64,000 nt of DNA from Phyllostachys edulis (taxonomy: Eukaryota; Streptophyta; Magnoliopsida; Poales; Poaceae). Position 1 is the stretch's first letter. Each line of letters starts with the position of its first letter. Location of the stretch: positions 50,285,268 through 50,349,267 of the forward strand of contig CM070566.1 of the NCBI GenBank assembly GCA_036346405.1, given 5' to 3'. Shown in pieces: positions 11,235-23,629 of the stretch. Position numbers and translations under genes: made by a program. Below the pieces are notes generated by a model. It searched no databases and had not been told where the DNA came from. It worked only from the letters and a program-made list of their open reading frames with translations.

Positions 11235-11460
11235 TTCGAACCTACCAGCCTGCACACATTGTTATAATTGCTTGTGTCTTCGATCCAGCTATATATTTAT
11301 ATCTACGCAACTCCATGTGCTCCCATTCCCCCGCTTACCCTGAAAGAAACAACTTGACATCAATCTGATCCGTGTCGTAGAAGGATTTAGTAGCATCAAG
11401 AATAGAACACTTCAATTAGCTGAAAATGATCCAAGTGCCAACCTTTCTTTTTTCCTTTCC

Positions 11461-14400
11461 TTCTAGAAGCTAGCCTCCACTATAAATAGGGGAGGGTGCT
11501 GGTCAAGCACTCTTTAACCCTCATATCGAAAACCCTAGTTTTCTGTTTTAGGGTTAGGAGAGAAAAGTGGAGAGATTAGGGTTCTAGAGAGTTGTAACAT
11601 CCGTTTTCGGACGGATAAATAGTAATTAGAATTTCGTTTCGTTCTTCGCCGTAATTCAGCTAACGACTATTTTCGAAAACTTCCGTTCTTTCTCGGTCTG
11701 TGTTTCAAATGTAACATTTGAAACGTTTGAAATTCAAATTAGCGGTTCGGAGTTTTTCTCCTCCGTTTTGAATCTCCGGGCCGAATCGACTTGGATCTTC
11801 CTTCCTTCTCGGGCTCAGCCCATTGCCTCTCTTGGGCTCGGCCCACCTCCCTTCTCTCCCTGCCCAGCCCGTGAAGCCAGCCCGGCCCACCTCTTTTGCC
11901 AGCCCGCTGGGACATCTTCTTCTTCCCCGGCTCCTCCCCAGTCAAACCGAGTAGCAGCAATGCCACCCGCTCCCTGCTACCCGGCCGCTCTCTGCTTTTC
12001 CCTCTGCTTCTCATCTTCTCCTCTGATCTTGCACCAAGACTGCCTGCCCCTCCTCTCTGCTCTACTCCTCAGGCAAAGAAGAAGAAGCAGAGTCTGCAAG
12101 GGTCATCCTCTCAACTCCCCTGCGCTGCCTCTGCCTGCTCCACTTGCTCCCGACATCAAGAACAGCACCTTGCGCCCTTTGCACTAAGCCGCGCGCCCTC
12201 TGCTCCCTTTGGCCGGCAGCAGCCGCGCCTCCATCTCGTTCCTCCCCCTGGTCAAAAAGCCGAGCAGCAGCTTGCCCCTTTCCCTCTGCTGCTCCTCTGC
12301 CGCAGCAGCGTCGCGCCCATCCCTCTGCTCGCTGCGCAGCGCCCACCCCGCGACTTTGGTGCCCCTCCGTGCGAGCCGCAGCGTCATTGCCGTCACCACT
12401 CGTCCTCGTCGCGCCAACCACCCGTCCTCACGGTGGATCGAGGCACACAAGCAGTGCACGCAAGGCTGCCACCGAGGCCAGCCAGCGTCCTCGCCCTCAC
12501 CTTGTCTTCTCCATGCGCGCCCATGCCGCCTCGGGACGTAGCGCTCCGCTCGTCCTCTCGCCTTGACCCCGAGCTCCCTTCCGTTGCCCTTGGTCCCTTT
12601 ATAGCCCCCCCCCTTCTTCCCCTTGGAGCCCTTCACGCCGCCCCCTGGAGTTCGGTAAGTCCACAAGCAGAGCAGCCGAGCTCCCGCTCCAACCTTGGCC
12701 ACACCGCCTCCGCGCTCCCTCGCCGCTCCGGTGAGCCCCCGCCCGCGACAACCGCGTCACCTTGAGCCTCGGGGCCCAAGGAACTGTTCCCCCCTCCTGC
12801 TCCGCCCGTGCTGGCCGAGCTGCAGCCAGCGCCGCCTCATCTTCTCCACCCACGCCCGCTGCGCCAGCTAACCTGCCATCCTCAGCCGCCCGACCACCCG
12901 TCCCAGCTCCCCACGCCATCGCGCAACCTGTGCTCGCGCCCTCCTGCCATGCGCTGCTTCCTGCTGCTCGGCGCCTCGTCACGCCGTGGCGCGCCGCTAT
13001 CCGCACCAGCGCCACCGCTTCCGCCTCTCTCTGAGTCGCCGCCACCTCCTCCCGAGTCCGCCTCCTCCGACGGCCCAGCTCCGCCATCCCGCCACCCGCC
13101 CTCCCTCCTCACGGCCTTCCCAGACTGCGCCGCCTGAGCGCCTCCCTCTGCCCTCTGTTCCTCTCTGTAAAACGGAGAAGGAAATCATGTGGGGATTTCT
13201 TTTTTTTTAGTGAGGCCCACCTGTCATAGGCTTCCTCCCCTCTCCTTTTAGACTGCCCAGTGGGCCCCGCGCGCCACTGTGCCATGGACCGAGCCGCCCT
13301 GTTCCCTTGGTCCCGGTCCATACTGTTCTGTGGACCGAAGCTCTCTCTCTCTCTCTCTTTTTCTTTTCCTTTTAATCTTCGTTAATTCGTATCTCCTCCG
13401 TTATAGCTCCAAAAATTGTAAAATAAATTTCTAAAAATTCATTAAATCAAGATCTTGCTAATGGCATAGGACTTGATTAATTTGGAGTTCATTTGTGTAT
13501 TCTTTTGTATTTACTTGCTCTCTTTGCTGTTGTGCTTTTTCCGGTAATTCGCCCGTTTAGGATTCGAAGACGCCGGAGATCCTCAAGTTGATCAAGACCA
13601 AGAATATCCCGATCACTTTGCCTCTAACCAAGGCGAGTCAATACTTTGACCATGTTGCTCCTACATTTTATGTAAATTATGTTCTTTTAAATTAACAAAT
13701 TGCATGCTTTAATTTTTAATCAAATGTATGTTAAAGCTTAAGGTAGTAAAATGCCCACTTGTTGTTTAATTAATTAATATTGCCATCCTTGATAACTTGA
13801 TTCCATTAACCTTTGTCACCCTAGTATTTATATGGTAATACTAGTTATAGGGTATACTTGAGCGACATGCTAGCCTTGCTCAAGTACCGGGTATTAAATA
13901 CCCCAATCATCATGTCTTCAAATATAAAATGTTTTGGGTAGTCATTGGTGGTCCGATGACTAAGGCAAGAAAATAATTTGGTTTACTCCTCAAAAACCCT
14001 AAAATGCTAGCTCTATCTGGGCGGATGGTGAGGCGGTTGGTGCTCCGGGAGCACGAGAATGATTGGGTTGTGGAATGAACCGCCCAGATAACCCTAAGGA
14101 CTTAATCGGGTCACGACCTCCCGTGTTAAACAAGTACAATCACAAGTTTGCAGAAAAACTTGCGACTTAGCTTAGTAGATTTATTGAACCTTGGATGCCA
14201 TTTCGCTGGGCGGATAAATGGGGAGCCAAGTGGATTCATTCTGCTTGAATGGGACACCGAGAGGAGGGTGACGTTTTGCCAGTCGCTGAGATATAGCACC
14301 GCTATGCTAGTCGCTGAGGTAAAACATCCCGCTCAACATCATGGGCGCAACCCTATATGTGCGAAATGACAGAAGGGGCGAGATAAGTCGAAACGTTATT

Positions 14401-16161
14401 GTGACAACCTCTCGACTACACATCTAAGGAATTGTGTAGGGCAACGAGTTAATTGTCTCTTGTGGGTAAAGTGTACTACCTCTGCAGAGTATTAAACTGT
14501 TTAAACAGCCGTGCCTACGGTCAAAGGCGGACATGGGAACTTAACTTGAGTTAGTTCTATTTCAAAACTTTGTGGGTGGTATAAAAATGTGGCGGGCTCA
14601 CCTAGCCCTGAATTTGTTTTTCCCTGGGTGGATGTACCCCAGTGCTGTTAATATGGTGGATGTAACCATAATCAAAATAAGCATGAAGGTGGAGGTAACC
14701 TCTACTGTTATTAATTATTGCACATTACTCTCTTTACAAAAAATTGCAATTTGTTAAAAATGCTAAGTCATAGGATTTGTAACTATAATATTGCAAAACT
14801 TGCTTTCGCAAATAAAAGAACCCGAGCCATCCTTGTTAAGCCTTGCATATATATAATTGCATTTGTGTGTTGGCTTGCGAGCACGGTAGTAGTGCTCATT
14901 CTCGCTTCTCTCCCCCACCCTTCAGATAATGAAGATGAAGGAGACTACGCCTACTACGATGGACCAGAAGATGATGGACAAGGATATGACGAGGAGTAGA
15001 ATAGTTCTGTAGTTTAGATCTCGCCCAGTCTAAGTAGACCCGTTGGTACCCGCGTACAACCGATATTATCCAACCCTTGGTTAATATCCGTCGTACACAG
15101 GTCACCCCAGTCGCTTGCCTGTGTGAGATGAGCCCTACCTTCCCTTTTGCTTCCGCTGTAGACTTGGTCGTTCTTTTGTAATGCAATATATTTGGCCTTG
15201 TGCGGCCCTTTTGTAAAACTCGACCCGATGAGGTCTATGTTACCCTGTGTTGTAATATATTTGTTTTAGTTCACGCCTTGTATGAATGATTCAGCAATGT
15301 GTACTGTGAAGTGCTAGCTACTGATCCAGGGAATAGCACAGTGATTCACAGAGGATTTGGATTCTCAGAATCCGGGTCCGACAAGAGTTAGATTGATGGT
15401 GTACTCAAGGGTTGAGTCTTTGTTCTCCTATGATGGAGTGGCTGTAAACCAACTTCAATCTCCAATCAATCAAAGCAAGATTCTTCAAGATGACTCTCTC
15501 TTTGTTCTTGCTCTCTCTCTTTTGGTGATTTTGATTTTTTTATGATTCCTTGGTTTTTCTTTGATTTCTTGTGGTGATCTTGCTTGTTGTGATATGTGGG
15601 AATACATCTAAGTTCATCTTGATTATTCTTTACCCACGAGCAAGTTTTTAGATCAAAGTTTGATTTTAGCTCAGTTTTGAAGTAACCTTCACTCAAACGG
15701 AAAAAGGTTGGAACTTTGGCAATGATCTTCACGATCCTTGGTTGAAATAGGTTCCTAACATCCTAGAGAGGGTATGTTTCAAGCTTCATGAAGTTTGGAG
15801 TTGTGAATCAAAAGTTGTGCCAATTTTTTATTTCATTTTCAAGCTGATTTTCCTATTCATTCCCTGATTTCACTGTTCATGTCGTTAGTTCCAATTTCAC
15901 TGTTCATCCGGTAGTACCGCAATGTTCATTGTGGTAGTTCTGATTTTACTGTCATCAGCGCGTTTTTTGTGTTTTTGGTTCCTGTGTTTGGGGGTTTGGA
16001 GTGGATTAAACACAAGTCTTCCGCTATGCATATATATTGATCTTCGTAGCTTTCATAGCTATTGAAGTGAAAATAGTATTGAATCCGGTCGAAGTGAAAA
16101 AGATATAGTGCTCGTATTCACCCCCCCCTCCCCCCTCTCTAGTCGTCGTTTCAGTCCAACA
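11461..16161 (+). mobile_element. Copia-type LTR fragment, split by a solo LTR
   Basis: Host-module similarity stops at 11460. The next bases carry a TATA box (CTATAAATAG, about 11481) and an R/U5-like leader, interrupted at 11593 by another LTR. It resumes at 15384 and runs to TTCACCCCCCC...CAGTCCAACA at about 16161, where the C-tract and CAACA end resemble Sirevirus-like copia LTR 3' ends. The start looks truncated and no partner LTR, PBS or coding region is present. At 16162 it abuts an L1 fragment directly. Confidence 0.55.
11593..15383 (+). mobile_element. Solo LTR (Ty3/gypsy type), 3.8 kb, with TSD AGAGT
   Basis: Starts TGTAACATCC and ends GGGTCCGACA. AGAGT is present immediately before (11588-11592) and after (15384-15388), so both LTR ends are exact and nothing internal remains: a solo LTR formed by unequal recombination. 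The TGTAACAYCC start and length of about 3.8 kb fit large chromoviral (Tekay/Del-like) LTRs of grasses; that family call is inference. 11770-13140 is very GC-rich, with overlapping open frames on both strands (up to 289 codons) but no recognisable domain. 13650-14010 matches the reversed LTR at 4083-4400. Confidence 0.88.
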
Positions 16162-17790
16162 AGGAGAAAATGAGCTTTTAGCCAAGTTGGTACGCAGACC
16201 AGTGGCCTCACCAAAGATTTTTAGGATTTCCTTGATGGCTAACAGATCATCGCTCACCAGGCTCAGGAACACTACCGCATCATCCGCATAAAGGGAGAGA
16301 TGATGTGGTAGCCCTCGACGTCCTCCGATCGGACGGAGTAGGCCCTCCTTTTCTGCAGCAACATATTGTTGAGTGTGTTCATCGCAATGATGAATAACAT
16401 CAGGGATAACGGGTCTCCTTGACGCAAACCACGACCATGCTAAACCGGCCACCCTGGCTGGCCATTAACAAGAATTCTAGTAGAGGCGGACATGAGCATA
16501 ATACTTAGCCAAGAACACCACCTCGGGCCAGACCCTTTGTGTCGCAGAATCTCAAGCAGAAAAGGCCAAGACAAGGAGTCAAAAGCTTGAGCAATGTCTA
16601 GTTTGAGTAGGAAGGCCGATTGTTTTTGTTGCTGAAGCATGCGGGCAGATTGCTTGACCAGGAAAAAGTTATCTTAAATAGAGTGAGCTTTGGTGAAGGC
16701 CGATTGATTTGGAGCTACTAAATTTGGAAGTTCTAGGGTCAACCTTCATGCCAGAACTTTGGAGAAGATCTTGGCAAAGTTTTGCAGCAGACTTATCAGC
16801 CAATAATCATGTGCTTCCTGTGCCTCTTGCTACTTAGGCAAAAGGGTTACCAGAGCCTTGTTAAGCAGGTGAAAGCTCGCTCCCGCTAAGCGACCAATGG
16901 CATGGAAGGATGCCAAAATGGCTGGCTTGATGATTGGCCAACAACATTGATAGAAAAGGCCCGATAAACCATCAGGTCCGGTGCCTTCTCGGAGGCCAAG
17001 CACTTAACCGCCTCCCAAACCTCTTCTTCGGTGAAATCAGCATCCACAGACTGTAAATCAAGAGAAGGAATCTCTAGGTAGCTCAGATCTAGCGAGTAGT
17101 CACGCACAGCTGGTTGCCCAATGATTTTGGTGAAATGATCATGGAACGCCTCCTCTAACCCTGACTGCGTGTGCACCCACAAATCCCAACTTTTAGACTT
17201 CAGATGAAGTATCGGCGCCTACTGTGATTTGCATGCAGATGGAAGAAACGAAAGTTCGTGTCCCCTTCACGCGACCACCTGATCCGAGACCATTGGCGCG
17301 CGATTGTCCGTTCAATGGAGCACAGCCCTAGCAGCTTTCTCTTAAGCGCCAATCTGAACCATCTTTCCCAAGGGGATAGCAGCCGCTTTTCCTCAGCCAC
17401 ATCCAGCTGGCCAATTAACACTCTGGATCAACCTATCTGTTGGCGAACACTATCATATTCATGCTGGCTCCAACTTTGCAAGGTGCGGCCTGTTGTTGTG
17501 AGAAGGTGATGAAGGCGTCGCAGTGGGTCTACCATGCGGGCATCGCATGTCCATGCTACTCGGACCATATCTTGAAACCCCTCCATTCTTGTCCAAAACT
17601 TCTCAAAATAGAAGTGTTTCTCTGGTCCCATCAGGCCAGCCGTGGAGAACAAGAGCGAACAATGATCTGAAGCCATCGAAGGAAGCGCCCGAAGAAAACA
17701 ATCCGGGAACTGCAGGTCCCAATCTGCCGAAACAAAGACCCGATCAATACGCTCCAATGTCGGTCTCTCCCTTGCACTTGTCCAAGTTAA
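16162..17790 (-). pseudogene. L1-type LINE fragment (endonuclease end and reverse transcriptase), broken
   Basis: Minus-strand pieces give the end of an APE-type endonuclease at 17428-17757 (RIDRVFVSADW, ASDHCSLLFS with the SDH motif). A linker follows, then reverse transcriptase at 16886-17182 (EEEVWEAVKCLASEKAPD), 16440-16640 (LDIAQAFDSLSWPFL) and 16160-16360 (LYADDAVVFLS, carrying the YADD catalytic motif). Frames change between pieces and several stops intervene. The 5' part is missing, and the 3' part is cut where the copia-type LTR begins at 16162. It is a dead, truncated insertion. Confidence 0.85.
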
Positions 17791-17794
17791 AGAC

Positions 17795-20728
17795 CTATCA
17801 GTTTATCAAGCCGTGTTTGTCTAAGCGTTGCTCCATTGATGATGAGAAGATAGAAACACATGAATATGGATGTTTAATTTCATCTCCCATCTCATGTATA
17901 ACTGAGAATTAATTAGCTGACATGTACATAAATGGCTTTTCTCCATTTAGCAAATGGGATATTAACTGTGTAACTTTCGCAATTCGATAATCAGATTGTG
18001 TAGTTCTGATATAGTAACACACTTCAGCAGATCGAACACCTGCCGCAACTTAATTACTTCTACTCAAACATCGCACGATTAGCACTGGGGCGTATTAGGT
18101 GAAAATGTGAATACGATGAAAATTTGAAAATTTTGATTTTTACCAAACTTAGAAGCTTCGAAAACTTCTCATAAAATTACTACATGTAGTTCAACATGTG
18201 TTAGACATCTTTGCAAAATTTCAATATTAAACTTGATCCCATTTGCAAGATACAAAAAAATGGCAAATTCTGTCTAGAATAGTGTGCAAACAGTGTTTCA
18301 CATTTTTGGCAAGAATTTATCATTTTTGTATATCGCAAATGCAGTCGACTTTGATCTTGAATTTTTTTAGAGATTTAGAACATATCCTCCACTACATGTG
18401 GTAATTGTTTAAGAATTTTTTGAAACTTCTATGTTTGTTGAAAATCACATTTGCATCGTATTATGATTTTCACCGCATATGTCACCATTCGCACCTACCA
18501 GCCTGCACACATTGTTATTGCATCATGTCTTCTATCCAGCCAGTGGCGAACCCAGGATTGAAATTTAGGTTGGGCGAAATGAACTAATGCCATTATCCGA
18601 TAACAAAGCAAGGCATATATAATACACGTTGCAATCACTTTCAATAGAGCATATGACACTAAATGGATCTCAAAACTACAATCCGCATCGTGTGAACATA
18701 CAAAGATAGAACAAATGTAGAAAATGTACTTCATCAATGAACTTTATAAAACAATTTGCCATCAACCGGTAATACTTGCTCTTCTGTAGCTACCACAGCA
18801 TTCCCGCTTGCACCGGTTCTTAGGGTCGACCAGCTCGACGACGACGCAATGGTAAAATAGCTCTTCAAATCTACCAAATTCACCACATCATGACACTATC
18901 AAATTCACACATCATCATATTCATTCATCAATAATCGTTTATACATTTATAATTTATAAATTATAATCACTGTAAGTATCACACATGACACATCACAAAT
19001 TCACAGTATTCACCATTCAGGCATTCACAATCCAGTTCTTACCTTTTCCTTTCGACTTAGGAGGAGCCATCTTCAATTTATATTTTCTAACTCCCTGGAA
19101 TTCACAAATCACAAGTCTCAAGTATGGTTCTAGGAATCTGGGGTCTGGTCGTGAGGCTGCGTCTGGGCTTCTAGGAAGCCACGCCTACGCGCACCCCCTT
19201 GACCCCTTCAGCCTCACCTCACTCACAGCTCCTCCTCCCTGCCGCCACCCGGCCCCGTTCCTTCACCTTGGCACTGGCGCCTGGCAGCCTAGCCACCCGC
19301 TCGGCTCCGGCTCCGGCTGGACCGCTGGAGCTCCTCCTGGCGCCGCGCTCCTCGCTCCTCCCCGACTGGCCGACTTGGTCCCCCCTCCTCCCGATGACCC
19401 GGCGCCGTCCCCCCGCTGCCCTGCAGACGCGCCATGCGCCCGTCGGCTCGTGGCCACCCGCTCGGCTCATTGGAGCTCCTCCTGGCGCCACCTCCACTCG
19501 GTGCAGCGCTCTCGCTCCTCCCGATGGCCGACTTGGTTCCCCCTCCTCTCGTGCTGCCCTCGCAGACGCTGCCAGCGCTTGCCGTCTCGTGGCCACCCGC
19601 TCGGCTCCGACTCGGCTGACCACTGAGCTCCTCCGGCACCGCCTCGGCCCGCCTGGCCTCTCCTCCTCCTCCCGGCTGCAGTGGCCGCCGCCACCTAGCC
19701 AGCTGGGGTTGGAGATTTAGTGTTTTGCAAATTGGGGATTTGGGGGAACCAGCCAACCGGGGAGTCGGGGAGATGTAATGAGATGCAAATGGGCTTAGCT
19801 GGGCCGGGCGTAGGCTGTAGGCCTTCCTTTGGGGCTTTGGGCTGTGGCCGCTGTGGCCTCCTCCTCTGGACATCTTGCCATCTGTCGAGAAGAAGCAGGG
19901 ACAGTAGCAAACTAGCAATGGCCGGTCGGCGCCCGTGACGGAGGGAGGGAGGAGGGGGGTCGCTGGCGCCAGCTACCTCGGGTGGCCGCCCAGCCTTGCC
20001 CTATTGCTGGGGCTGCCCCTGTATCCAGCTATATATATTTATCTACGCACAGCTCCATGTGTATTGCCTGTTTTTTCCCTCCATTCCCCCGCTTACCCTG
20101 AAAGAAACGACTTGCCATCAATCTGATCCGTGTCGTAGAAGGATTTAGTAGCTCAAGAGTAGAACACTTCAATTAGCTGAAAATGATCCAAGTGCCAACC
20201 TTTCTTTTTCCTTTCCCTATTACCGGCCGCTTCAAGATTAACCTAAGCTGAGAGAATAGGCTCCCTATCACGTTGTTCCACCATGGGAATGAGTAGTATC
20301 TGGAATGGAACACTTTGTTGACAGAGAAACCCTAACCGAGCTTTCTTTCTATCTTCGAAGGTCTGCCAGTAGTAGCGCCGTTTGACGCTGCTATGAAGTT
20401 CGTCAAGGATTGCATCGACGCGAAAGAGAACTGGAACTTCCATCAATTGAGCTTCGAAATACTCAGATTTTGGAGAACAGAACCATGCAAAAAAAATGGA
20501 CGCTGCTATTTCAAAAGAAAAAGGCTATTTAAAAAGAAATCGGACGCTGACAGCTTTTGTGAAGTATGTTTTGTAATCGTTCCATACGCATTTGACCTAG
20601 TTGCAAAAATTCTTGCATCAACCACTAAGCGTACGTTACCGACGATGGAAAAAAATCGGCTTTGGATGAATTTTGCCCAATATAAAAGAAATTTGAAACC
20701 ATGTCTAACCACATGTGTGCATGCAGAA
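17795..20728. repeat. Segmental repeat array, unit 2
   Basis: 17800-18532 repeats 10210-11270 of unit 1, but without the 343-bp MITE present there. After the hAT-type insert at 18541-20021, the copy resumes at 20030 and follows 11290-11460 and then 7640-7760-like sequence to about 20450. The core block recurs as ATGGGAATGAGTAGTATCTG at about 20283. No coding sequence is recognised. Confidence 0.7.
18541..20021. mobile_element. Non-autonomous hAT-type transposon, 1481 bp, TSD TATCCAGC
   Basis: Begins CAGTGGCGAACCCAGGA and ends TGCTGGGGCTGCCCCTG, an imperfect terminal inverted repeat of the hAT CAGNGGC type. TATCCAGC flanks both sides exactly (18533-18540 and 20022-20029). Unit 1 has the uninterrupted site near 11285. 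There is no transposase. The middle (about 19150-19700) is GC-rich with a degenerate tandem repeat of roughly 150 bp, seen as repeats of CCACCCGCTCGGCTC near 19293, 19456 and 19594. Open frames there are probably compositional. Confidence 0.88.
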
Positions 20729-21355
20729 TAGAGGTGGGAGTCGGGCCGGCACGGCACAGGCATGGCGGGCCGCTGGCCACGGCATGACAAAGTCACTGGC
20801 TATGCCATGCTAGCACGGCACGGCGGGCCGCTGGCCACAGCACGACGAAGTCACGACCGGGCTATGCCATGCCGGCACGGCACAGTGGCACGCCGGCATG
20901 GGCACGACACACCTGCCCCTGTAGCTCGCCCGTCCCCCGCCCGCATGGTGGCCTCCGCATCGGCACCCCCGCATGCCATCCCCCGCGCACTCTTGCCTCG
21001 CCGCCTCCGCCATGCTGGCAACATCGGCCGTGCGCTGCCGCACCCCCACCCTCGCTCCCGCCTTGCCGGTCGGACGAAGGGAAGAAGAGAGGGGAGGGAT
21101 GCGATGTCAGCGCATGGGGACAAGGGAGGGAGGGCGGCTGTTCGTGGCCGTGTGGGAAGGGAGCAAGAAGAGGGGGCATCGGGGGGGTGAGGGCGGAATG
21201 GCAGATGTGGTGAGGGGGCGTCAGGCAGGGCACGAGGGCGGAGCGGTGGCCGGCGGAGGTGGCAGCATGACGTGCGCCGTTGGAGTGATTGGGTCGTGCC
21301 ATGCCGACCATCACTCTGGCCGGCCCGGAATGACACATCCTAACTCCCAGGTCTA
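20729..21355. mobile_element. Non-autonomous hAT-type element, 627 bp, TSD ATGCAGAA
   Basis: Starts TAGAGGTGGGAGTCGGGCC and ends ACTCCCAGGTCTA, with ATGCAGAA on both sides (20721-20728 and 21356-21363). It is GC-rich, with repeated GGCACGGCGGGCCGCTGGCC-like words at the left. No domain was recognised. It appears to have landed inside an older AT-rich MITE of the CAGGGTTC family, whose right end (TTGAACCCTAG) is near 21523-21533. Confidence 0.85.
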
Positions 21356-21533
21356 ATGCAGAAGAAGGAGGTCTTGGGTTCAAACCCTCAAAACCGCACT
21401 ATTTTTCAGTTTTTTCTGTTTTAACTTTGAAATTTTTAGATTTTGATTTGAAAATTTTGATCAAAATTTTCCGATTTTCGGTCCTACCGCCCCTTCCCTT
21501 GTTAAAAATTCCAAACCGGTTTTTTGAACCCTA

Positions 21534-22040
21534 GGAGGAAGGCATGACGTTTGGATCGGCCGGCGGCGGGCCGACCATCCGGGGGGGAGACGCTGCCACC
21601 ATTTGGCACACGGTAGCCAATACTCTTAGACACTCCTAAGCAAATCTTGATTACAAGAGGGGCAATGTCTTACCATGAATACATTTGTCCTTTTCTTGCA
21701 ACACACCAACTGTTACTTCACACGCAATTTATAATGCCCTCGCGTCAACATCCATTCACTCCTTCATGAGTTGACACAGACATCGTTGTCATCGTCTCCT
21801 CTGCCACTTCAGCCATCTCAGTGAATGCATTGCATAGCAGCCATCACTATGGCCGGTGGTGCCAAGGTTGCTCTGGTCAAGCTCCTCCAGACCAACCTCA
21901 CCGTGCTAAGTGCAAAGATCGCAATGTAGAATGCTAAAGTGCCTTCTCCGTTTATCAATACCAGAAATTAAAGTAGGTCATCTCACATTTTGGCACTTAA
22001 ATTCTACAGTACATGCTCTCGTTGAACATGTACTCTTATA
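21534..22040. repeat. Segmental repeat array, unit 3 (left part)
   Basis: GGCATGACGTTTGGATCGGC and the following sequence copy 7932-8290 and 23413-23629. CTCTGGTCAAGCTCC near 21873 is the MITE-free version of the sites at 8299 and 26033. No gene seen. Confidence 0.7.
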
Positions 22041-22846
22041 CAGGGAAAACTATATCAGTGGGGAAATTTTATCGGACCCTCCGATAGAACCGGTAACTAG
22101 GGGTGTCAATCAAATCCGAACTATCCGTTTTATCCGGTATCCGAATTCAGTTAGTAGCGAGTATGGTTTTGATTTTTCCATCTGATTAACAATTTCTCCC
22201 TTATTCGTATTCGCATTCGTATAAAAAAAATATGGATATGAATGTGGTATGGACTTTTGTCATCTGAAATGTTATTTTATCCGCACTATTCGTATTCGTA
22301 TTTAAATTCGATAAAAAAATACATATTTTATTGCAGTATGGCTAATTAGTTGGATGAGTATTTTTAGTTTAATATGAATTCATGTTTTTAGCTGAAATAG
22401 ATAAACTAGAATGATTAGCTGTGCTATATGCAAGGATAAAGTATCATAAATATCTTGCAATTACGTAAGGTATGAGGATATCCGAATCCGACCGAATTGA
22501 GTAGGTATTCAATTCGTATTAGTGTTCGTTACAACATTCGATTCGTATTTGTATTCATTTAGAAAGTACAAATACGAATATGAGAAGACCACTATTTGAT
22601 TCGTATTCAATCTGTTAACACCCCTACCGATAACCGCCGGTTACCGGATACTTCGGCAAAATTTCAGATGAATTTTTTGAATTAAAATTTGAAGTTTTCA
22701 TATGTAAAGACTAAATTTATCTAATTTTTAATTAAAATTTGAATTTAAATAAAATTTAGATAAATACGAGTTCTTTTACACAGTGTGAAATTTTATCGGA
22801 CCCAGCGATAATGCCACCGGCGGTTACGCCGATAGAGTTTTCCACG
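22041..22846. mobile_element. Old MITE-like element with a nested hAT MITE
   Basis: Ends CAGGGAAAACTAT and ATAGAGTTTTCCACG form an imperfect inverted repeat. CTCTTATA (22033-22040) and CTCTTATG (22847-22854) look like a 7/8 target duplication. Internally GAAATTTTATCGGACCC occurs near both ends. The host sequence continues as in the sister units. A rearranged partial copy lies at 27303-27894. Confidence 0.6.
22098..22626. mobile_element. hAT-type MITE, TAGGGGTGTCAA ends, 529 bp
   Basis: Starts TAGGGGTGTCAATC and ends GTTAACACCCCTA, a known style of grass hAT MITE terminus. It is flanked by CCGGTAAC (22090-22097) and CCGATAAC (22627-22634), a 7/8 8-bp target duplication. The interior is rich in ATTCGTATTCG words. 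It is nested inside the older element at 22041-22846. Confidence 0.82.
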
Positions 22847-23629
22847 CTCTTATGTACTGCAGTCCCTGAAGACATTATTATTTATCTATGTTTGGCTTCT
22901 TCTTCTCCTCGCTATGCAAGTCTATATATTAGTCTGCTGCAGTGATTCATCTGGACTATTTCCTCTTATTTGCCGTTCTCCTTCACACGCTTAACCTAAA
23001 AGAGAGATCTAGAAATGCATTATGATGGCAGTGTCGCGATGGGAATGTGCGGCAACAGGAATAGAACACTTCGCTGGCTTATCAAAATCCGGGCATGATG
23101 GGAATGCATTATGATGACACACTTAACCTGAAAGAGAGATCTAGAAACACATAGAACACTTTGCTGAAAAAATGGCTGGCTATCATTCTGATCAGCGCCA
23201 CCGTAGGAACGAGCGGTATCAGGAACAGAACACTTTGATGAAAGAGAAACGCCAGCCGAGCTCTCTTTTTATCTTCAAACACCAGCTAGTAGTGGCGCCC
23301 TTTGTGAGGACTGCAAGGAGGATAGCATCGGTCACGCGAAAGAGAAACGGAGAACGTACTCGCCTGGTCGCCAGCGCCGCCATTGTTGTTGATGCCTTCA
23401 ACTGAGATGACGGACGGCATGACGTTGGACCGGTTGGCCGGCCATCCACGAGGGCGGCGTGGTATGAGTGGGACTTCACGCCGCCACCCTTTGTACACGG
23501 TGGTAATACAATAGTCTTAGATAATCCTAAGGAACTCGTGATTCCAAAAGAGCCAATGTTTGTGTTCATTCGTACATCTGTCTGTCCATTTCTGGCAACA
23601 TCCATAGTTACTACTTAACATGCGATTGA
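22847..23629. repeat. Segmental repeat array, unit 3/4 junction
   Basis: 22900-23080 matches 27950-28145. A second partial copy of the core follows at about 23205 (AGGAACGAGCGGTATCAGGA). 23280-23629 then matches 7800-8145. No gene recognised. Confidence 0.68.

Larger units (their letters stand above)
7397..11460. repeat. Segmental repeat array, unit 1 (unrecognised non-coding module)
   Basis: No gene is recognisable here. The region is built from blocks that recur downstream. 7700-8300 is close to 23190-23629 plus 25935-26040 and to 21540-21870. 8553-9505 is nearly identical to 26296-27302. 10210-10880 matches 17800-18490. 11320-11460 matches 20080-20218. A core resembling ATGGGAATGAGCGGCAACAG, then AATAGAACACTT, recurs at about 7723, 8886 and 9685. 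All frames are interrupted. Two MITEs lie inside (8307-8552, 10892-11234). It could be a decayed gene family or a repeated non-coding transcript unit; the sequence alone does not decide. Confidence 0.7.

Noticed and set aside
11768..13210. Long open frames (up to 289 codons) on both strands
   Set aside because: They lie inside the GC-rich leader of a solo LTR with exact TSDs, overlap in several frames on both strands and show no domain; stop codons are rare by composition.
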